Below, one piece after another: positions 43,301 to 53,070 of a stretch of 64,000 nucleotides of DNA. Under the pieces are notes generated by a model, which searched no databases, was not told where the DNA came from, and was given only the letters and a program-made list of their open reading frames with translations. Every line of letters starts with the position of its first letter. The stretch's first letter is position 1. The stretch is taken from the NCBI RefSeq assembly GCF_010120715.1, contig NZ_CP047591.1:2170001-2234000 (forward strand). The letters run 5' to 3'. Source of the DNA: Aminipila terrae (lineage in GTDB: Bacteria > Bacillota > Clostridia > Peptostreptococcales > Anaerovoracaceae). A program made the position numbers and the translations under genes.

Positions 43301-43876
43301 ATGGTTGATATTAACTTAGTCACTCGCTGCAAAACAGGTGACTTATCTGCATTTGAAGAACTATATGAAACCTGTTCCACTAAAGCTCTCCGGACGGCTT
43401 TTTCCATTGTAAACAGATATGATCTGGCAGAAGATGTGATTCAGGAGACTTTCTATGAGTGCTTTCGTGATATACATAAGCTAAGTAGTCCGGAAGCTTT
43501 TGGAGTCTGGTTTTACAGGATATTAGTCAGAACCAGCTGGAGAATGTTATCCAGTGAAAGAAAGTTTTCCCATGAAGAACTGGCGGTTTATGAGAGCAGA
43601 GTGAAAGATCCCCATGACTGCTTTAAAGAAATTGAAAGTAACGAGCTGATAAATGCAATTAACCGGCTTAGTTTACCAATGCGGACTACGGTGATCCTTC
43701 ACTACTATAACGACCTGCCCGTCAAAGATATTGCCCGGATTATGAATTGTTTTCAGGGGACGGTAAAATCAAGACTTTATAGCAGTAGAAAAAAACTGGC
43801 TAAAGAGTTAAAGCGTCAGTCAACGGGAATTTTGGAAAGTGAATATGTTGAAAGGGGGTGCAGTTTTGAAGAATAA
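43301..43876 (+). CDS. ECF-type RNA polymerase sigma factor
   Basis: 191 residues from ATG 43301, with AAAGGAG ten bases upstream. Region 2: DLSAFEELYETCSTKALRTA, LAEDVIQETFYECFRDIHKL; region 4: LSLPMRTTVILHYYNDLPVKDIARIMN with helix-turn-helix and GTVKSRLYSSRKKLAKEL. No region 3, so an extracytoplasmic-function sigma. The next gene overlaps by 11 bases and encodes a membrane protein likely to be its anti-sigma. Confidence 0.92.
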   Translation: MVDINLVTRCKTGDLSAFEELYETCSTKALRTAFSIVNRYDLAEDVIQETFYECFRDIHKLSSPEAFGVWFYRILVRTSWRMLSSERKFSHEELAVYESRVKDPHDCFKEIESNELINAINRLSLPMRTTVILHYYNDLPVKDIARIMNCFQGTVKSRLYSSRKKLAKELKRQSTGILESEYVERGCSFEE

Positions 43877-44684
43877 TGAAGCGTTAAATTTAGAGATTAA
43901 GAAAGCTTTACTCAAAAGGGTGGAAAGACTTGAACCTGGTATAGGAGGATTCGAGTCAATTAGAGAAAGGTTATCAAGAAAAGAAGACACAGTGGAGGTT
44001 ACAAAGAGGTATGTGGGGAAAATTTATAATGGGATGAGACGGCCAGTTGTTTCCTTGTGCTGTGTTGCTTTGATGCTAACCATAGTGTGTACTTTAAACC
44101 CATCAGTCAGGGCCTGGGGACAGGAAGGGATTACAAAACTGATTTATGATGTGGTCAAGGGGGAGGACGGTAAATATAAGACTGTGCAGGTTGAAACGGA
44201 AGTAAAAAAAGGACCTGAGGTCAGGATGCTGGAGGATAAAGATCTGTCCTTTAAATACAAAGCACCGAGAAGTATTGCAGAGGATTACACTGCAAGTGAA
44301 ATGATTTCTCATGATGCAACAGGGAATTCGTGTTCACTGTTTTACCGTAACGGCGATGCTTCACTGGTTCTGTCAATGACGAATCAAGATTATCTGATTT
44401 ATTGCGCTAAAACAGAAGGAGAAAACAGAAAAGAGCTGGATATCCAGGGTGTTAAAGTGTATTATGGTGAAGAAGTCTCTCCAGAATATCCTCTTGTGCA
44501 GGATTCTGATGGCCTTTGGACCTTTGACATGACTCAGCCCCCAACTGCCATTAAAACAGATCATCAGTTTACATGGGAACATAAAGATATAACCTACCAG
44601 CTGGATGATCAGGGAGCAGGTATTTCCAATGATATCATGGAGCAGGCTGTAGAAGATATTATAAAGTATCAGACTGTTAAATGA
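43866..44684 (+). CDS. Putative membrane anti-sigma factor
   Basis: 272 residues from a TTG start (AAAGGGGGTG five bases before). Cytoplasmic N-terminal about 65 residues, one membrane helix (VSLCCVALMLTIVCTL), then an extracellular domain of about 190 residues with DUF4367-like beta pattern. Translational coupling to the ECF sigma gene, single helix and topology are the reasons for the anti-sigma call; the zinc anti-sigma HxxxCxxC motif is absent. Closed by a strong terminator. Confidence 0.75.
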   Translation: MKNNEALNLEIKKALLKRVERLEPGIGGFESIRERLSRKEDTVEVTKRYVGKIYNGMRRPVVSLCCVALMLTIVCTLNPSVRAWGQEGITKLIYDVVKGEDGKYKTVQVETEVKKGPEVRMLEDKDLSFKYKAPRSIAEDYTASEMISHDATGNSCSLFYRNGDASLVLSMTNQDYLIYCAKTEGENRKELDIQGVKVYYGEEVSPEYPLVQDSDGLWTFDMTQPPTAIKTDHQFTWEHKDITYQLDDQGAGISNDIMEQAVEDIIKYQTVK

Positions 44685-44732
44685 GAGAAGTAAAAGAAAA
44701 CCAGTAATTCTGGTATGAAAACTAAAGTTATG

Positions 44733-44790
44733 AAAAAGTAGCTTGTTCAGGCGAACCAGGTTGTGAGCCCGGAACAAGCTACTTTTTATG
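44733..44790. terminator. Bidirectional terminator
   Basis: AAAAAGTAGCTTGTTC (44733-44748) pairs perfectly with GAACAAGCTACTTTTT (44772-44787), 23-base loop; serves sigma/anti-sigma and the convergent chemoreceptor. Confidence 0.85.
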
Positions 44791-44791
44791 T

Positions 44792-46525
44792 TTACATGGT
44801 TTCTACATATTTAAATTGGCCGATCAAATCTTTTAGCATTTGAGCCTGACCTGACAACTCTTCACTTATGGCAGCACTTTCTTCAGCTGTAGCACTATTC
44901 ATCTGAATCACAGTGGAAACCTGCTGGATACTGGAATTCACATGAGTAATCGAGTCTTTTTGCTCAATAGTCTTATCCGCAATGTATTGTATGACTTCAG
45001 CGGATTTTTCTGAATCAGAAATAATATTTTCCAGGGATTCTGCAGTATCAGACACAATGTTAGAACCACTTTTAATGGCAACTTGTGAACGCTCAATTAA
45101 ATCTGCTGTATTTTTTGCATAATCTGCCGATTTACTTGCCAGGTTACGCACTTCATCAGCAACCACTGCAAATCCTTTTCCTGCTGCACCAGCACGGGCT
45201 GCTTCCACAGCAGCATTTAATGCAAGTATATTAGTCTGGAAAGCAATATCATCAATATTTTTTATTATTTTACCGATTTCAATAGAGGTTTTGCTGATTT
45301 CATCCATTGCTGCAATCATTTTTTCGATTTGCTTTTGCCCCAATGTGGTAGCTTCACTGGCTTCTACGGAGATGCGTTTTGCTTTTTCAGCGTTTTCTAC
45401 GGTCTGGTTTATCTGAGAAGTCATTTCTTCTACATAGTTTAAAAGTTCCTGTATAGAACCGGCCTGCTCAGAGGCGCCTTCCGCAAGCGACTGTGCACCG
45501 CTGGATACCTGTTCAGAACCCTGGGCAACCTCTGAGGATGCTGCATTAATCTGTGATAAAGTAGAGGATATCTGAACAGAAAAATTTCTAATGGAAGTAT
45601 AAATTTCTGATAAATCACCAATATAATTCTCTGTAGTATCCAGTACATAATTCCCCTTGGAAAATTCCTTCATGGATGTATCAATGTTATGGATGGTAAC
45701 TCCTAAGTTATCAATGGTCTGTCTTGTGGCTACCGCTAGTGTTTCCAGTTCGTCGCCTGTTTTTACTTCAGGAACAGGGGAATGAAGATCTCCCTGGCCC
45801 AGGAGCATCAGCCGGTCTGTAACTGTCTTTAAATGTCTGGATATACGTTCTGCCATTATAAGCATGCATATTACGCCCAGCCCCCCTATAAGCACAGAAG
45901 ACAGTATGATGAGAAGAAGTGACTGGTTCTTAGATTTCTCATATGTACGGATTGTCTTTTCTATATCGTCATAATAATTTCCCGTGCTGATGTACCAGCC
46001 GTAAGGTTCGTATTTCTCTGTAAAGCCTCGTTTTTTAAAGCTTCCGTCTTCATTGGGCTTGGTAAAGTAAAACTCTGTGAAACCGCCTCCATTCTGGTTA
46101 CCAGCTTTTATCAGATTCTGTATATAATAATTTCCTGCAAGATCTTTTTCATTTATTCGTTTTTTTCCTTCATAGGCTGGATTCATATGTACTTCGCATG
46201 TGCCATCTGCAAGATCTGCCCAGAAATAACCTTCTCCATTGTTATATCTTGCATCCCTGACTATTTCTTTGGCTTCTGCCATTTCCTGTTCATGAGTGAT
46301 TTCTCCCTTTAGATATCTTTGATGGTTTACATTTAATGTACTGATTAAAGTTTCTACACTCTCCTGTATAATAGCATCAAATTTTTTCTGCTCCGCTGTT
46401 ATAGATGCGTTATGCGCTTTTGTCAGTTCCACATAAGATATCAGTCCCTGAACAAAAACGGTAATCAAGAGTAGAAATCCAATAAATACTACTAATTTTG
46501 TCTTTAATTTTGATTGTTTAAACAT
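44792..46525 (-). CDS. Methyl-accepting chemotaxis protein with single Cache domain
   Basis: 577 residues. Helix 1 (11-31), extracellular sCache_2-type sensor (40-200; GYFWADLADG, NPAYEGKKRIN, PYGWYISTGNYYDD), helix 2 (205-225), HAMP (to about 280), then the coiled-coil signalling domain with the hairpin tip FQTNILALNAAVEAARAGAA. A long single-Cache sensor of this kind often binds small carboxylates; ligand here is unknown. No C-terminal CheR pentapeptide. No che or flagellar genes in the window. AAGGAGAATCAACC precedes the ATG. Confidence 0.95.
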   Translation of the reverse strand: MFKQSKLKTKLVVFIGFLLLITVFVQGLISYVELTKAHNASITAEQKKFDAIIQESVETLISTLNVNHQRYLKGEITHEQEMAEAKEIVRDARYNNGEGYFWADLADGTCEVHMNPAYEGKKRINEKDLAGNYYIQNLIKAGNQNGGGFTEFYFTKPNEDGSFKKRGFTEKYEPYGWYISTGNYYDDIEKTIRTYEKSKNQSLLLIILSSVLIGGLGVICMLIMAERISRHLKTVTDRLMLLGQGDLHSPVPEVKTGDELETLAVATRQTIDNLGVTIHNIDTSMKEFSKGNYVLDTTENYIGDLSEIYTSIRNFSVQISSTLSQINAASSEVAQGSEQVSSGAQSLAEGASEQAGSIQELLNYVEEMTSQINQTVENAEKAKRISVEASEATTLGQKQIEKMIAAMDEISKTSIEIGKIIKNIDDIAFQTNILALNAAVEAARAGAAGKGFAVVADEVRNLASKSADYAKNTADLIERSQVAIKSGSNIVSDTAESLENIISDSEKSAEVIQYIADKTIEQKDSITHVNSSIQQVSTVIQMNSATAEESAAISEELSGQAQMLKDLIGQFKYVETM

Positions 46526-46662
46526 TGGTTGATTCTCCTTGCCATTATATTATCTGATTTTTAAATTGAATAACTAAACAATTGTTAATCTTTATTTACC
46601 ACTATTTGGACATAAAGTAACAGGAGAATTTCATTTATGCTGAAATTTAATAAATAAACCAT

Positions 46663-46710
46663 GAAGAAAAAAATACGATTACTTTTCACATTTCAGAAAA
46701 AGTAATCGTA
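46663..46710 (-). terminator. Terminator of the flavodoxin gene
   Basis: TACGATTACTTTT (46674-46686) pairs with AAAAGTAATCGTA (46698-46710), with an A run to the left that reads as T on the minus strand. Confidence 0.8.
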
Positions 46711-46745
46711 CTTTAATAATTAATATAAATATTTTATTTAATCGT

Positions 46746-47234
46746 CTAAAAATCCTCTGTTAAACCAGAAACCCAGTCACGGACTTTGTTAAGACAACTT
46801 TTGGTGTCTTTAGTAGCCGGATTGACAAAACTGATATCTGAAATAAATAAATTACCTTCAAACAGGGATTTCATATCTGAAATACATTTTTCTGTAGGAC
46901 CGCCTGCACAGCAGGTGAAAAAACACATTTTTTTATTCTCAAGACGTGCGCTGGAAGCAAAGGTCCGGATCGCAGGGGCAAAAGAACCTGCCCAGACAGG
47001 AGCCCCGATAAATATTAATTGGTAGTCGGATAGATCAGGAATGACAGTTGTTAATTCTGGAGAGGATTTTTTCATGACACTTCCTCCACCGGCTAAAAAT
47101 TTCATTGGCCCTTTAACAGGTACGGGTTTCCTGAGTTTTAATTCCAGAATATCCGAATGAGCCGCTTCAGCTATGGTATTGCCGATTAATTTACAATTTC
47201 CTTCCAGAGAATAAAAAACTACAATACTTTTCAT
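46746..47234 (-). CDS. Flavodoxin-family protein
   Basis: 162 residues. Flavodoxin fold with FMN phosphate loop at VVFYSLEGNCKLIGNTIA (a variant of T-x-T-G-N-T), aromatic loop IFIGAPVWAGSFAPAIRTF and a Cys pair in MCFFTCCAGGPTEKC. Similar to the flavodoxin-like proteins used as NAD(P)H or iron-sulfur redox partners. Monocistronic. Confidence 0.88.
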   Translation of the reverse strand: MKSIVVFYSLEGNCKLIGNTIAEAAHSDILELKLRKPVPVKGPMKFLAGGGSVMKKSSPELTTVIPDLSDYQLIFIGAPVWAGSFAPAIRTFASSARLENKKMCFFTCCAGGPTEKCISDMKSLFEGNLFISDISFVNPATKDTKSCLNKVRDWVSGLTEDF

Positions 47235-47388
47235 AATTCCTTCCTTTCCGTTTAAGTTGAAATCAACTGTTTCTAACTAATCAATAATAAAGTAATTCTC
47301 TTATACAGTTTATCCTTATTATGCCTTTATATCAATAATAATAAAACAAATAGTTATCATACTATTGACATAAGACTTTTATAATACC

Positions 47389-47419
47389 TTCACCTTCTAA
47401 GGTTAAATTAGAAAGTGAA
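47389..47419 (+). promoter_or_regulatory. Hairpin in the 5' region of the glycosyltransferase gene
   Basis: TTCAC-C-TTCTAA pairs with TTAGAA-A-GTGAA around an 8-base loop, 24 bases before the ATG. A TTGACA lies at 47365-47370 but no well-placed -10 follows. Possibly an operator or leader hairpin. Confidence 0.35.
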
Positions 47420-47442
47420 ATTAAGGATGTGGAGGTGAGTTT

Positions 47443-48510
47443 ATGACAGATGTAAAAAAGGTAATTCTGGTAATTCCTGCATATGAACCAGACGAGAAGC
47501 TGATTCTGCTGCTCCAGGCTGTTGATTCCCAGACAGAGTTTAAAATTATTGTAGTAGATGACGGAAGTGGTAAAGTATACGAACCGATTTTTCAGGAAGC
47601 AGAAAAATATGCTTTTGTAATATCCTATAGAACAAACAAAGGAAAAGGCTACGCATTAAAAAATGCATTCTCATATATACAAAATACGTATAAAGAAGAG
47701 GCAACCATAGTGACCGCTGACTCTGATGGGCAGCATAAGGCTGAAGACATTATTGCAGTAGCAAAGGCAAACCAAAGTAAGCCAGAATATCTGACCCTCG
47801 GCTGTAGAGAATTTATCGGTAAAGTGCCTCTGAAGAGTAAAATTGGTAATGTAATTACAAGAAGGATATTTCAACTGTCTATTGGGACAAGAATACAGGA
47901 TACCCAGACAGGGCTGCGGGCATTTGATAAAAATCAGCTTCCTTTCATGATGCAGATTGAGGGGAATAGATATGAATATGAAATGAATATGCTGCTTTAT
48001 TGGATAAGAGATAAAAGGGGGATTGCTGAAGAACCCATCAAAACTATTTATTTAAATGATAATTCTGAGTCCCATTTCAATCCATTAAGGGATTCCTGGA
48101 TGATTTACAGAGAAATCATCAAATTCAGCTTTTCTTCAGGTATCAGCTTTGTGATAGACTATGGGCTATATTCCCTGCTGATTATATTGACACAGGGGAT
48201 GCCTGTAAACTTAAGCATAGGTATAAGTAATATAGCATCAAGGATTGTCAGTGCTGCAGTTAATTATTTTATTAACAGAAAGTATGTCTTTAAATATGAT
48301 AGCAATGTGCTGAAAACGGTAGTCCAGTATAGCATTCTTGCAGTGATTATCCTGGTTTTGAATACATTGCTTTTGTCATTTCTAATTGCTACTTTTATAC
48401 CCAACCGTTTTTTAGCTAAAATTATTGTTGAACTTACCTTATTTATTTTAAGTTGTCTGGCACAAAAAAAGATAATTTTCAGAAATAAGGTTGCACCTAA
48501 TCAATGGTAG
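47443..48510 (+). CDS. Glycosyltransferase family 2 fused to GtrA membrane domain
   Basis: 355 residues. N-terminal GT-A fold (residues 1-225): VILVIPAYEPDEKL, VVDDGSGKVY, the DxD-like TADSDGQHK and the DPM1-type DTQTGLRAF. C-terminal GtrA domain (about 230-350) with four helices (SSGISFVIDYGLYSLLIIL, ...). This fusion typically moves lipid-linked sugar to a surface polymer: a cytoplasmic transferase makes the polyprenyl-P-sugar and GtrA moves it. Followed by a phosphodiester glycosidase. Confidence 0.9.
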   Translation: MTDVKKVILVIPAYEPDEKLILLLQAVDSQTEFKIIVVDDGSGKVYEPIFQEAEKYAFVISYRTNKGKGYALKNAFSYIQNTYKEEATIVTADSDGQHKAEDIIAVAKANQSKPEYLTLGCREFIGKVPLKSKIGNVITRRIFQLSIGTRIQDTQTGLRAFDKNQLPFMMQIEGNRYEYEMNMLLYWIRDKRGIAEEPIKTIYLNDNSESHFNPLRDSWMIYREIIKFSFSSGISFVIDYGLYSLLIILTQGMPVNLSIGISNIASRIVSAAVNYFINRKYVFKYDSNVLKTVVQYSILAVIILVLNTLLLSFLIATFIPNRFLAKIIVELTLFILSCLAQKKIIFRNKVAPNQW

Positions 48511-48523
48511 AAAGCAGAAAATC

Positions 48524-49435
48524 ATGAAAAAGATATTTAACATTATAAGAAAATGGCCACCCTGCTGGTGGGCAGTTACATATAGCGTAGTATTGATAGG
48601 TTTTACAGTGTTGGTCCTTCTAAGTACCTTTGTTATAGAAAGTAAACAAGTATCCGGAATAGCAAATAGCGGTACAGATGTAAAAAATACTCAGCCGGCC
48701 GCTCTTATTTCAGATCAGTCCTACAAAGATTCTAACATTGACATTAAACTCTCCAAGAAACGTGTCAATAATACTTCAGTCTATATAGCTGACATTCAGG
48801 TTAGCAGTGTAGCTTATTTAAAGGCAGCCTTTGCAGATAATTCTTACGGGCGAAATATAAAACAGACCACTTCTGAAATGGCAGAAAAAAATAAGGCAAT
48901 TCTTGCAATTAATGGGGATTACTATGGATTTCGAGACTATGGTTACGTACTTCGAAATGGAACCTTATATCGTAGTAATTACGGAAATTCGGAGGATGAG
49001 TCTTTTGTGGTTTATAAAGATGGCAGTTGTGGCGTAATAACAGAAAGTCAGCAGGATGCCAAGAGCCTGCTTAAAGATGGGGCGGTACAAGTATTCTCTT
49101 TTGGACCAGTGTTAATTGAAAATGGAAAAGTGTCTGTCGGTGAAAAGGAAGAAGTCGACCAGGCAAGAAACAGTAATCCCAGAACGGCAATTGGTATGAT
49201 TTCTCCTCTTCATTATGTCATCGCAGTTTCGGATGGAAGAACTAAAGAGAGCCAGGGACTTACCCTTTATCAGCTGGCCCAGATAATGAAAGATCAAGGC
49301 TGCACGGAAGCGTACAATTTAGATGGAGGCGGGTCCTCCACCTTGTATTTTAATGGAAAAGTGATTAATAATCCTACAGATGGAAGGAAAAAAGGAGAAC
49401 GTGAGGTGAGTGATATTGTCTATATTGGATATTAA
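48524..49435 (+). CDS. Secreted phosphodiester glycosidase (NAGPA-family) protein
   Basis: 303 residues. A membrane anchor/signal (WAVTYSVVLIGFTVLVLL) near residues 15-40, then the catalytic NAGPA-type domain (PF09992 kind): AILAINGDYYGFRDYG, NPRTAIGMIS and the C-terminal AYNLDGGGSSTLYFNG, with the conserved Asp residues. Such enzymes cleave sugar-phosphodiester bonds in surface polysaccharides or lipids. A longer frame starts at 48491; ATG 48524 has only a weak site. Sits between GT2-GtrA and a small membrane protein, suggesting a surface-polymer modification set. Confidence 0.88.
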   Translation: MKKIFNIIRKWPPCWWAVTYSVVLIGFTVLVLLSTFVIESKQVSGIANSGTDVKNTQPAALISDQSYKDSNIDIKLSKKRVNNTSVYIADIQVSSVAYLKAAFADNSYGRNIKQTTSEMAEKNKAILAINGDYYGFRDYGYVLRNGTLYRSNYGNSEDESFVVYKDGSCGVITESQQDAKSLLKDGAVQVFSFGPVLIENGKVSVGEKEEVDQARNSNPRTAIGMISPLHYVIAVSDGRTKESQGLTLYQLAQIMKDQGCTEAYNLDGGGSSTLYFNGKVINNPTDGRKKGEREVSDIVYIGY

Positions 49436-49832
49436 GAATAAAAGCAGACAGAGCAGAGGGTTTTACGGGATGACAGCGGCAACCATATTTTGTATCATTT
49501 TTTCAGGAATATATAATCAGTTGGGGCATGGGGTTTCTTCTCCATATATGAACTATATGTTTCTATTCCCCTTTGTTTTAGGAACGGGATTTTATGGGAT
49601 ATTATCATTAATACCAACGAAAATAAATCTGCCAGGGTTTTCGTTTAATACATATAATTCAGGGGTGGCAACCCTTACAATATGGAGTATGTTAAAGGGC
49701 ATTTTTGAAATTGCGGGGACTTCCTCACCCTATACTGCAGTATACGAAGTATCCGGTAGTATGATGTTGATAACCGGGGTTATTACATATTTGATATTTT
49801 TATCAAATAGAAATTCAAAGAGACATATATGA
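49410..49832 (+). CDS. Small membrane protein, four helices
   Basis: 140 residues, four predicted membrane helices. GTG start at 49410 lies inside the end of the glycosidase gene (26-base overlap). Not recognised. The overlap with the NAGPA gene suggests it acts with it. Confidence 0.65.
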   Translation: MILSILDIKNKSRQSRGFYGMTAATIFCIIFSGIYNQLGHGVSSPYMNYMFLFPFVLGTGFYGILSLIPTKINLPGFSFNTYNSGVATLTIWSMLKGIFEIAGTSSPYTAVYEVSGSMMLITGVITYLIFLSNRNSKRHI

Positions 49833-49893
49833 GGAAAAGTGATAATATAAAAGGCAGATTTATATGACTTATAAGGACTAACTGGAGGTAAAT

Positions 49894-50727
49894 ATGTTAT
49901 TTGATTCACATACACACTTGAACAATGAAACTCTTACAGAGGAAGAAAGAGCCGCCTTAGCAGAAAAAATTGAGGCTTCAGAGGTTTCCTATATAATGGA
50001 TGTGGGATTTAATCTGGAGAGCTCTGCTCTGGCTGTAAAGCATGCAGAAAAGTATCCCTGGTGCTATGCAGTAGTAGGATGTCATCCTCATGATACCAAG
50101 GATATGGATGAAATGCAGCTGATTATGATAAAAGGAATGGCTAAAAAAGATAAGGTCATGGCTATTGGAGAAATCGGACTGGACTTCCACTATGATTTTT
50201 CAGAAAGAGATGTACAGGAGGAATGGTTCAGAAGGCAAATACAGCTTGCCAACCAATTAAAGATGCCAATTGTTATCCACTCAAGAGAGGCGGATGAGCT
50301 TGTTATGAATATTCTGAGGGAAGAGGGGGCCTTTTCCAACGAAAGGTTGAGCTGGTTTCCCAAGAGACCTGGTCCTGAAGGCAAAATGTTTCCAGATGCA
50401 AGAGTTTTACTCCATTGTTTTTCAGGGAGCAAAGAACTCGGGCAGCAATATATAAAACTGGGAGCGACCTTGTCCGTAGCCGGCCCGATTACCTACAAGA
50501 ATGCAAGAAAAGGAGTAGAAGTGGTAAAAACTATCCCCATAGAGTATCTGCTGGTAGAAACAGACGCACCCTATCTGACCCCAGAACCTTTCAGAGGGAA
50601 ACAGAATATGTCACCTTATGTGGAGTATACAGCCAGGAAAGTGGCAGAAATAAAGGAAATGGAATATGAAGATGTAGTTAAAATTACCTGTGAAAATGCG
50701 AAAAGATTTTTTGGAATAAATAATTGA
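49894..50727 (+). CDS. tatD: TatD-family metal-dependent deoxyribonuclease/hydrolase
   Basis: 277 residues. TatD motifs: FDSHTHLN, EIGLDFHYDF, VIHSREADE, LLHCFSGS, ETDAPYLTPEPFRGK. Acts as a 3'-5' DNase or D-aminoacyl-type hydrolase in the family; housekeeping. Site CTGGAGGTAAAT precedes the ATG. A 10-15 residue insert occurs before LLHCFSG compared with the usual family spacing. Confidence 0.93.
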   Translation: MLFDSHTHLNNETLTEEERAALAEKIEASEVSYIMDVGFNLESSALAVKHAEKYPWCYAVVGCHPHDTKDMDEMQLIMIKGMAKKDKVMAIGEIGLDFHYDFSERDVQEEWFRRQIQLANQLKMPIVIHSREADELVMNILREEGAFSNERLSWFPKRPGPEGKMFPDARVLLHCFSGSKELGQQYIKLGATLSVAGPITYKNARKGVEVVKTIPIEYLLVETDAPYLTPEPFRGKQNMSPYVEYTARKVAEIKEMEYEDVVKITCENAKRFFGINN

Positions 50728-50817
50728 AAAATATTATTAAAATATGGAACAAAATAGAAAACAATCATGTCATAATGTATATGAATAATTTTACAGAAGG
50801 GAACACAGGAGGGAAAT

Positions 50818-52865
50818 ATGAAAAATTTTTATGTACAATTATGATATTTACTTTGCTGATATCAACCGTATCTGCGGCGGGAGCCGTATCAGCTTTTGCA
50901 GGAACATCTGACAGTAAACAATTAACAGATGCTATTGCAGCAGTGAAAAAAGTCATAGACATACCAGAGTCTATGAGCGAATTTAGTTATTACTATGATG
51001 AAGATCAGGATAGCAGCAGTCTGATACATTTAAACTGGGCAGACACTGATCACACTTCCAATGCTTCTGCAACGGTAACAAATAATGGTATGATTACTTC
51101 TTTTTATTGTTACACGCCAGAATTCCAGCCAAATGGGTTAGCTAAGACAACAGAGGCACAGGCACAAAAAGTTGCAGGAGATTATCTGCAGAAACTACTT
51201 CCTGATTCCGCAGGTAAATTTAGACCGGAAGATAATACAAACAATGCCTATGGTGGAGATTTTACATTTACTTACCGAATGTATATAAATGATATACCTT
51301 GTGATTTTATATATGCCAGCATTGGAATAAATAAATCCACAGGAAAACTTTCAACTTATAATCTGAATGCAGATCTTAAGGATTTATCTATTAAAGATTA
51401 TCCTTCCAAGGATAAGGCAATTACAAAACCTGAAGCTAAAAAGGTATATCTTGCTGAGCTGGGACCTAAATTAAAGTATTTATCAGATTATAATTACACA
51501 AAAAAAGCGCTAAAGGTTTTTGCTGCTTATGAAACAGACGGACTGAACCGGGCCATAGATGCCAATACTGGGAAGATTATAAAACTTTATCAGGATTATG
51601 AAATCTATAGATACATGGATAAGGCCAAAAAAGAAACTATGAATGCCGCTGCAGGAACAGGGGAGATTAAGTTCACAGAAGAAGAGCTGAAAGAAATTCA
51701 AAGAACTCAGAACCTGCTGGACAAAAATCAGGCAGACAAGATTGCCAGAGATATGATTAGCTCTATTGGCAGTCAGAAGCTCCAGTCATCATCCCTGAGA
51801 GAGGATTGGGGACCTAATCAGGAATATATGTGGAACCTGAATTATGAAAAGGATTATGTAACCCTGGATGCAAAGACTGGAACTCTCGTGGGCTTTACTC
51901 ACAGCACTGATAATGATTCAAAAAATGACATAGGGCTGGATAAGGCAAAAAATATAGCAGAAGGCTATCTGGATGCAGTATGCTCCGATAAAAAGAGTCA
52001 GGTGGTCTGGACCAATGAAAGTGCCATGGACAGCAAATATGGAGATTATAACTTTATTTATACAAGGCAGGTAAATGGTGTTGACTTTGATGATAATACC
52101 ATTGCTGTTACTGTGGATAAAGCAAATGGTCAGGTTGTTTCTTATTCAAGAAACTGGTACGATAAGGTTACTTTCCCTAAATTAGATGGCGCTATGGCAA
52201 AAGAAAAGGTCTTTGATGTTGCAGATGGATTTGGCAATTTTGGACTAATATACAAAAAAGATTTAGATGGAAAGATTGTTTTAGTATATGATTTTCAAAA
52301 GAATGGAACCTATATAATAGATGCTTTTAAAGGAATTCGGCTGGATAACACAGGATCTGTTTATAAGGACTCTGATGACTCCAAAGATTATACAGATATA
52401 GCTGGAAACTGGGCAGAAAAAACTATAAAGGAACTAAAGCTTAATGGTTATTATCTGGAAGGTGACAAGTTCGCACCGAAGGCGGCCACTACACAGCTTG
52501 AATTCTTCAAGTATTTATACTCACCTGAACAAAGCTATTATAAGGATAATGAAGATTTTTATAAAATGCTTGTTGATAGTAAGATTATTACTAAGTCAGA
52601 AATCAATGCAAATGCCTGCATCACAAGACAGGAAGCAGCAAAATATATTTGCAGATATCTTGGGGTTGATAAACTGGCTAAGGAATCTTCCGTGTTTAAA
52701 AATATGTATAGCGATAAGATCAACAATTCTTATGTGGGGTATGCGTCTGCTGCTTACGCACTGGGCATTATGAAGGGCGATGCCAAAGGCAGATTTAATG
52801 GAAGTAATACCTTAACTCATGCAGAAACAGCAGTTGTTCTGTATAATACACTAAATAAAAGATAG
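50818..52865 (+). CDS. Exported YcdB/YcdC-like protein with S-layer homology domains, start frameshifted
   Basis: AGGAGGG (50808-50814) precedes ATG 50818, but the frame there ends at once (M-K-N-F-Y-V-Q-L-stop). With one more A or T in the A5T5 run 50821-50830 it reads M-K-(K/N)-F-L-C-T-I-M-I-F and then a good signal peptide (ISTVSAAGAVSAFA), continuing to 52865 for 682 residues. Two YcdB/YcdC (PepSY-like) repeat domains fill residues about 30-500 (KSTGKLSTYNLNADLK, DAKTGTLVGFTHS); three S-layer homology motifs occupy the last 180 residues (YTDIAGNWAEKTIKEL, YVGYASAAYALGIM). A frame open from 50724 lacks a ribosome site. Confidence 0.85.
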
Positions 52866-52878
52866 AAAAATATATTAT

Positions 52879-52930
52879 AAAAAAAGACTTGTTTCGAGAA
52901 AAAAATACTCGTGAACAAGTCTTTTTTTCT
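52879..52930 (+). terminator. Terminator after the SLH protein gene
   Basis: AAAAAAAGACTTGTTT and CGAG pair with CTCG and (T)GAACAAGTCTTTTTTT; long composite stem with T tail. Confidence 0.85.
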
Positions 52931-52985
52931 TTAAGTGTCAGAAAATGGGCAAAAAAATAGAACGTTTTTAGGTATTCATTACATG

Positions 52986-53046
52986 TTTGGACAAATTTCA
53001 CTGACTCATGCAGCTATAATGTAACAATAAAGTGAATTTTGGACAA
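52986..53046 (+). promoter_or_regulatory. Candidate Spo0A-controlled spoIIE promoter
   Basis: TATAAT at 53015-53020 with no good -35 at 17 bp, but TGGACA (52988-52993, one mismatch to TTGACA) at 21 bp. Two 0A-like boxes, TTTGTCCAAA on the minus strand at 52986-52995 and TTGTCCAAAA at 53037-53046, each differ by one base from TTTGTCGAA; the upstream one overlaps the -35. This resembles the 21-bp-spaced spoIIE promoter of Bacillus. Confidence 0.5.
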
Positions 53047-53070
53047 GTCATTTGAATAGGCGGGGGTGTA

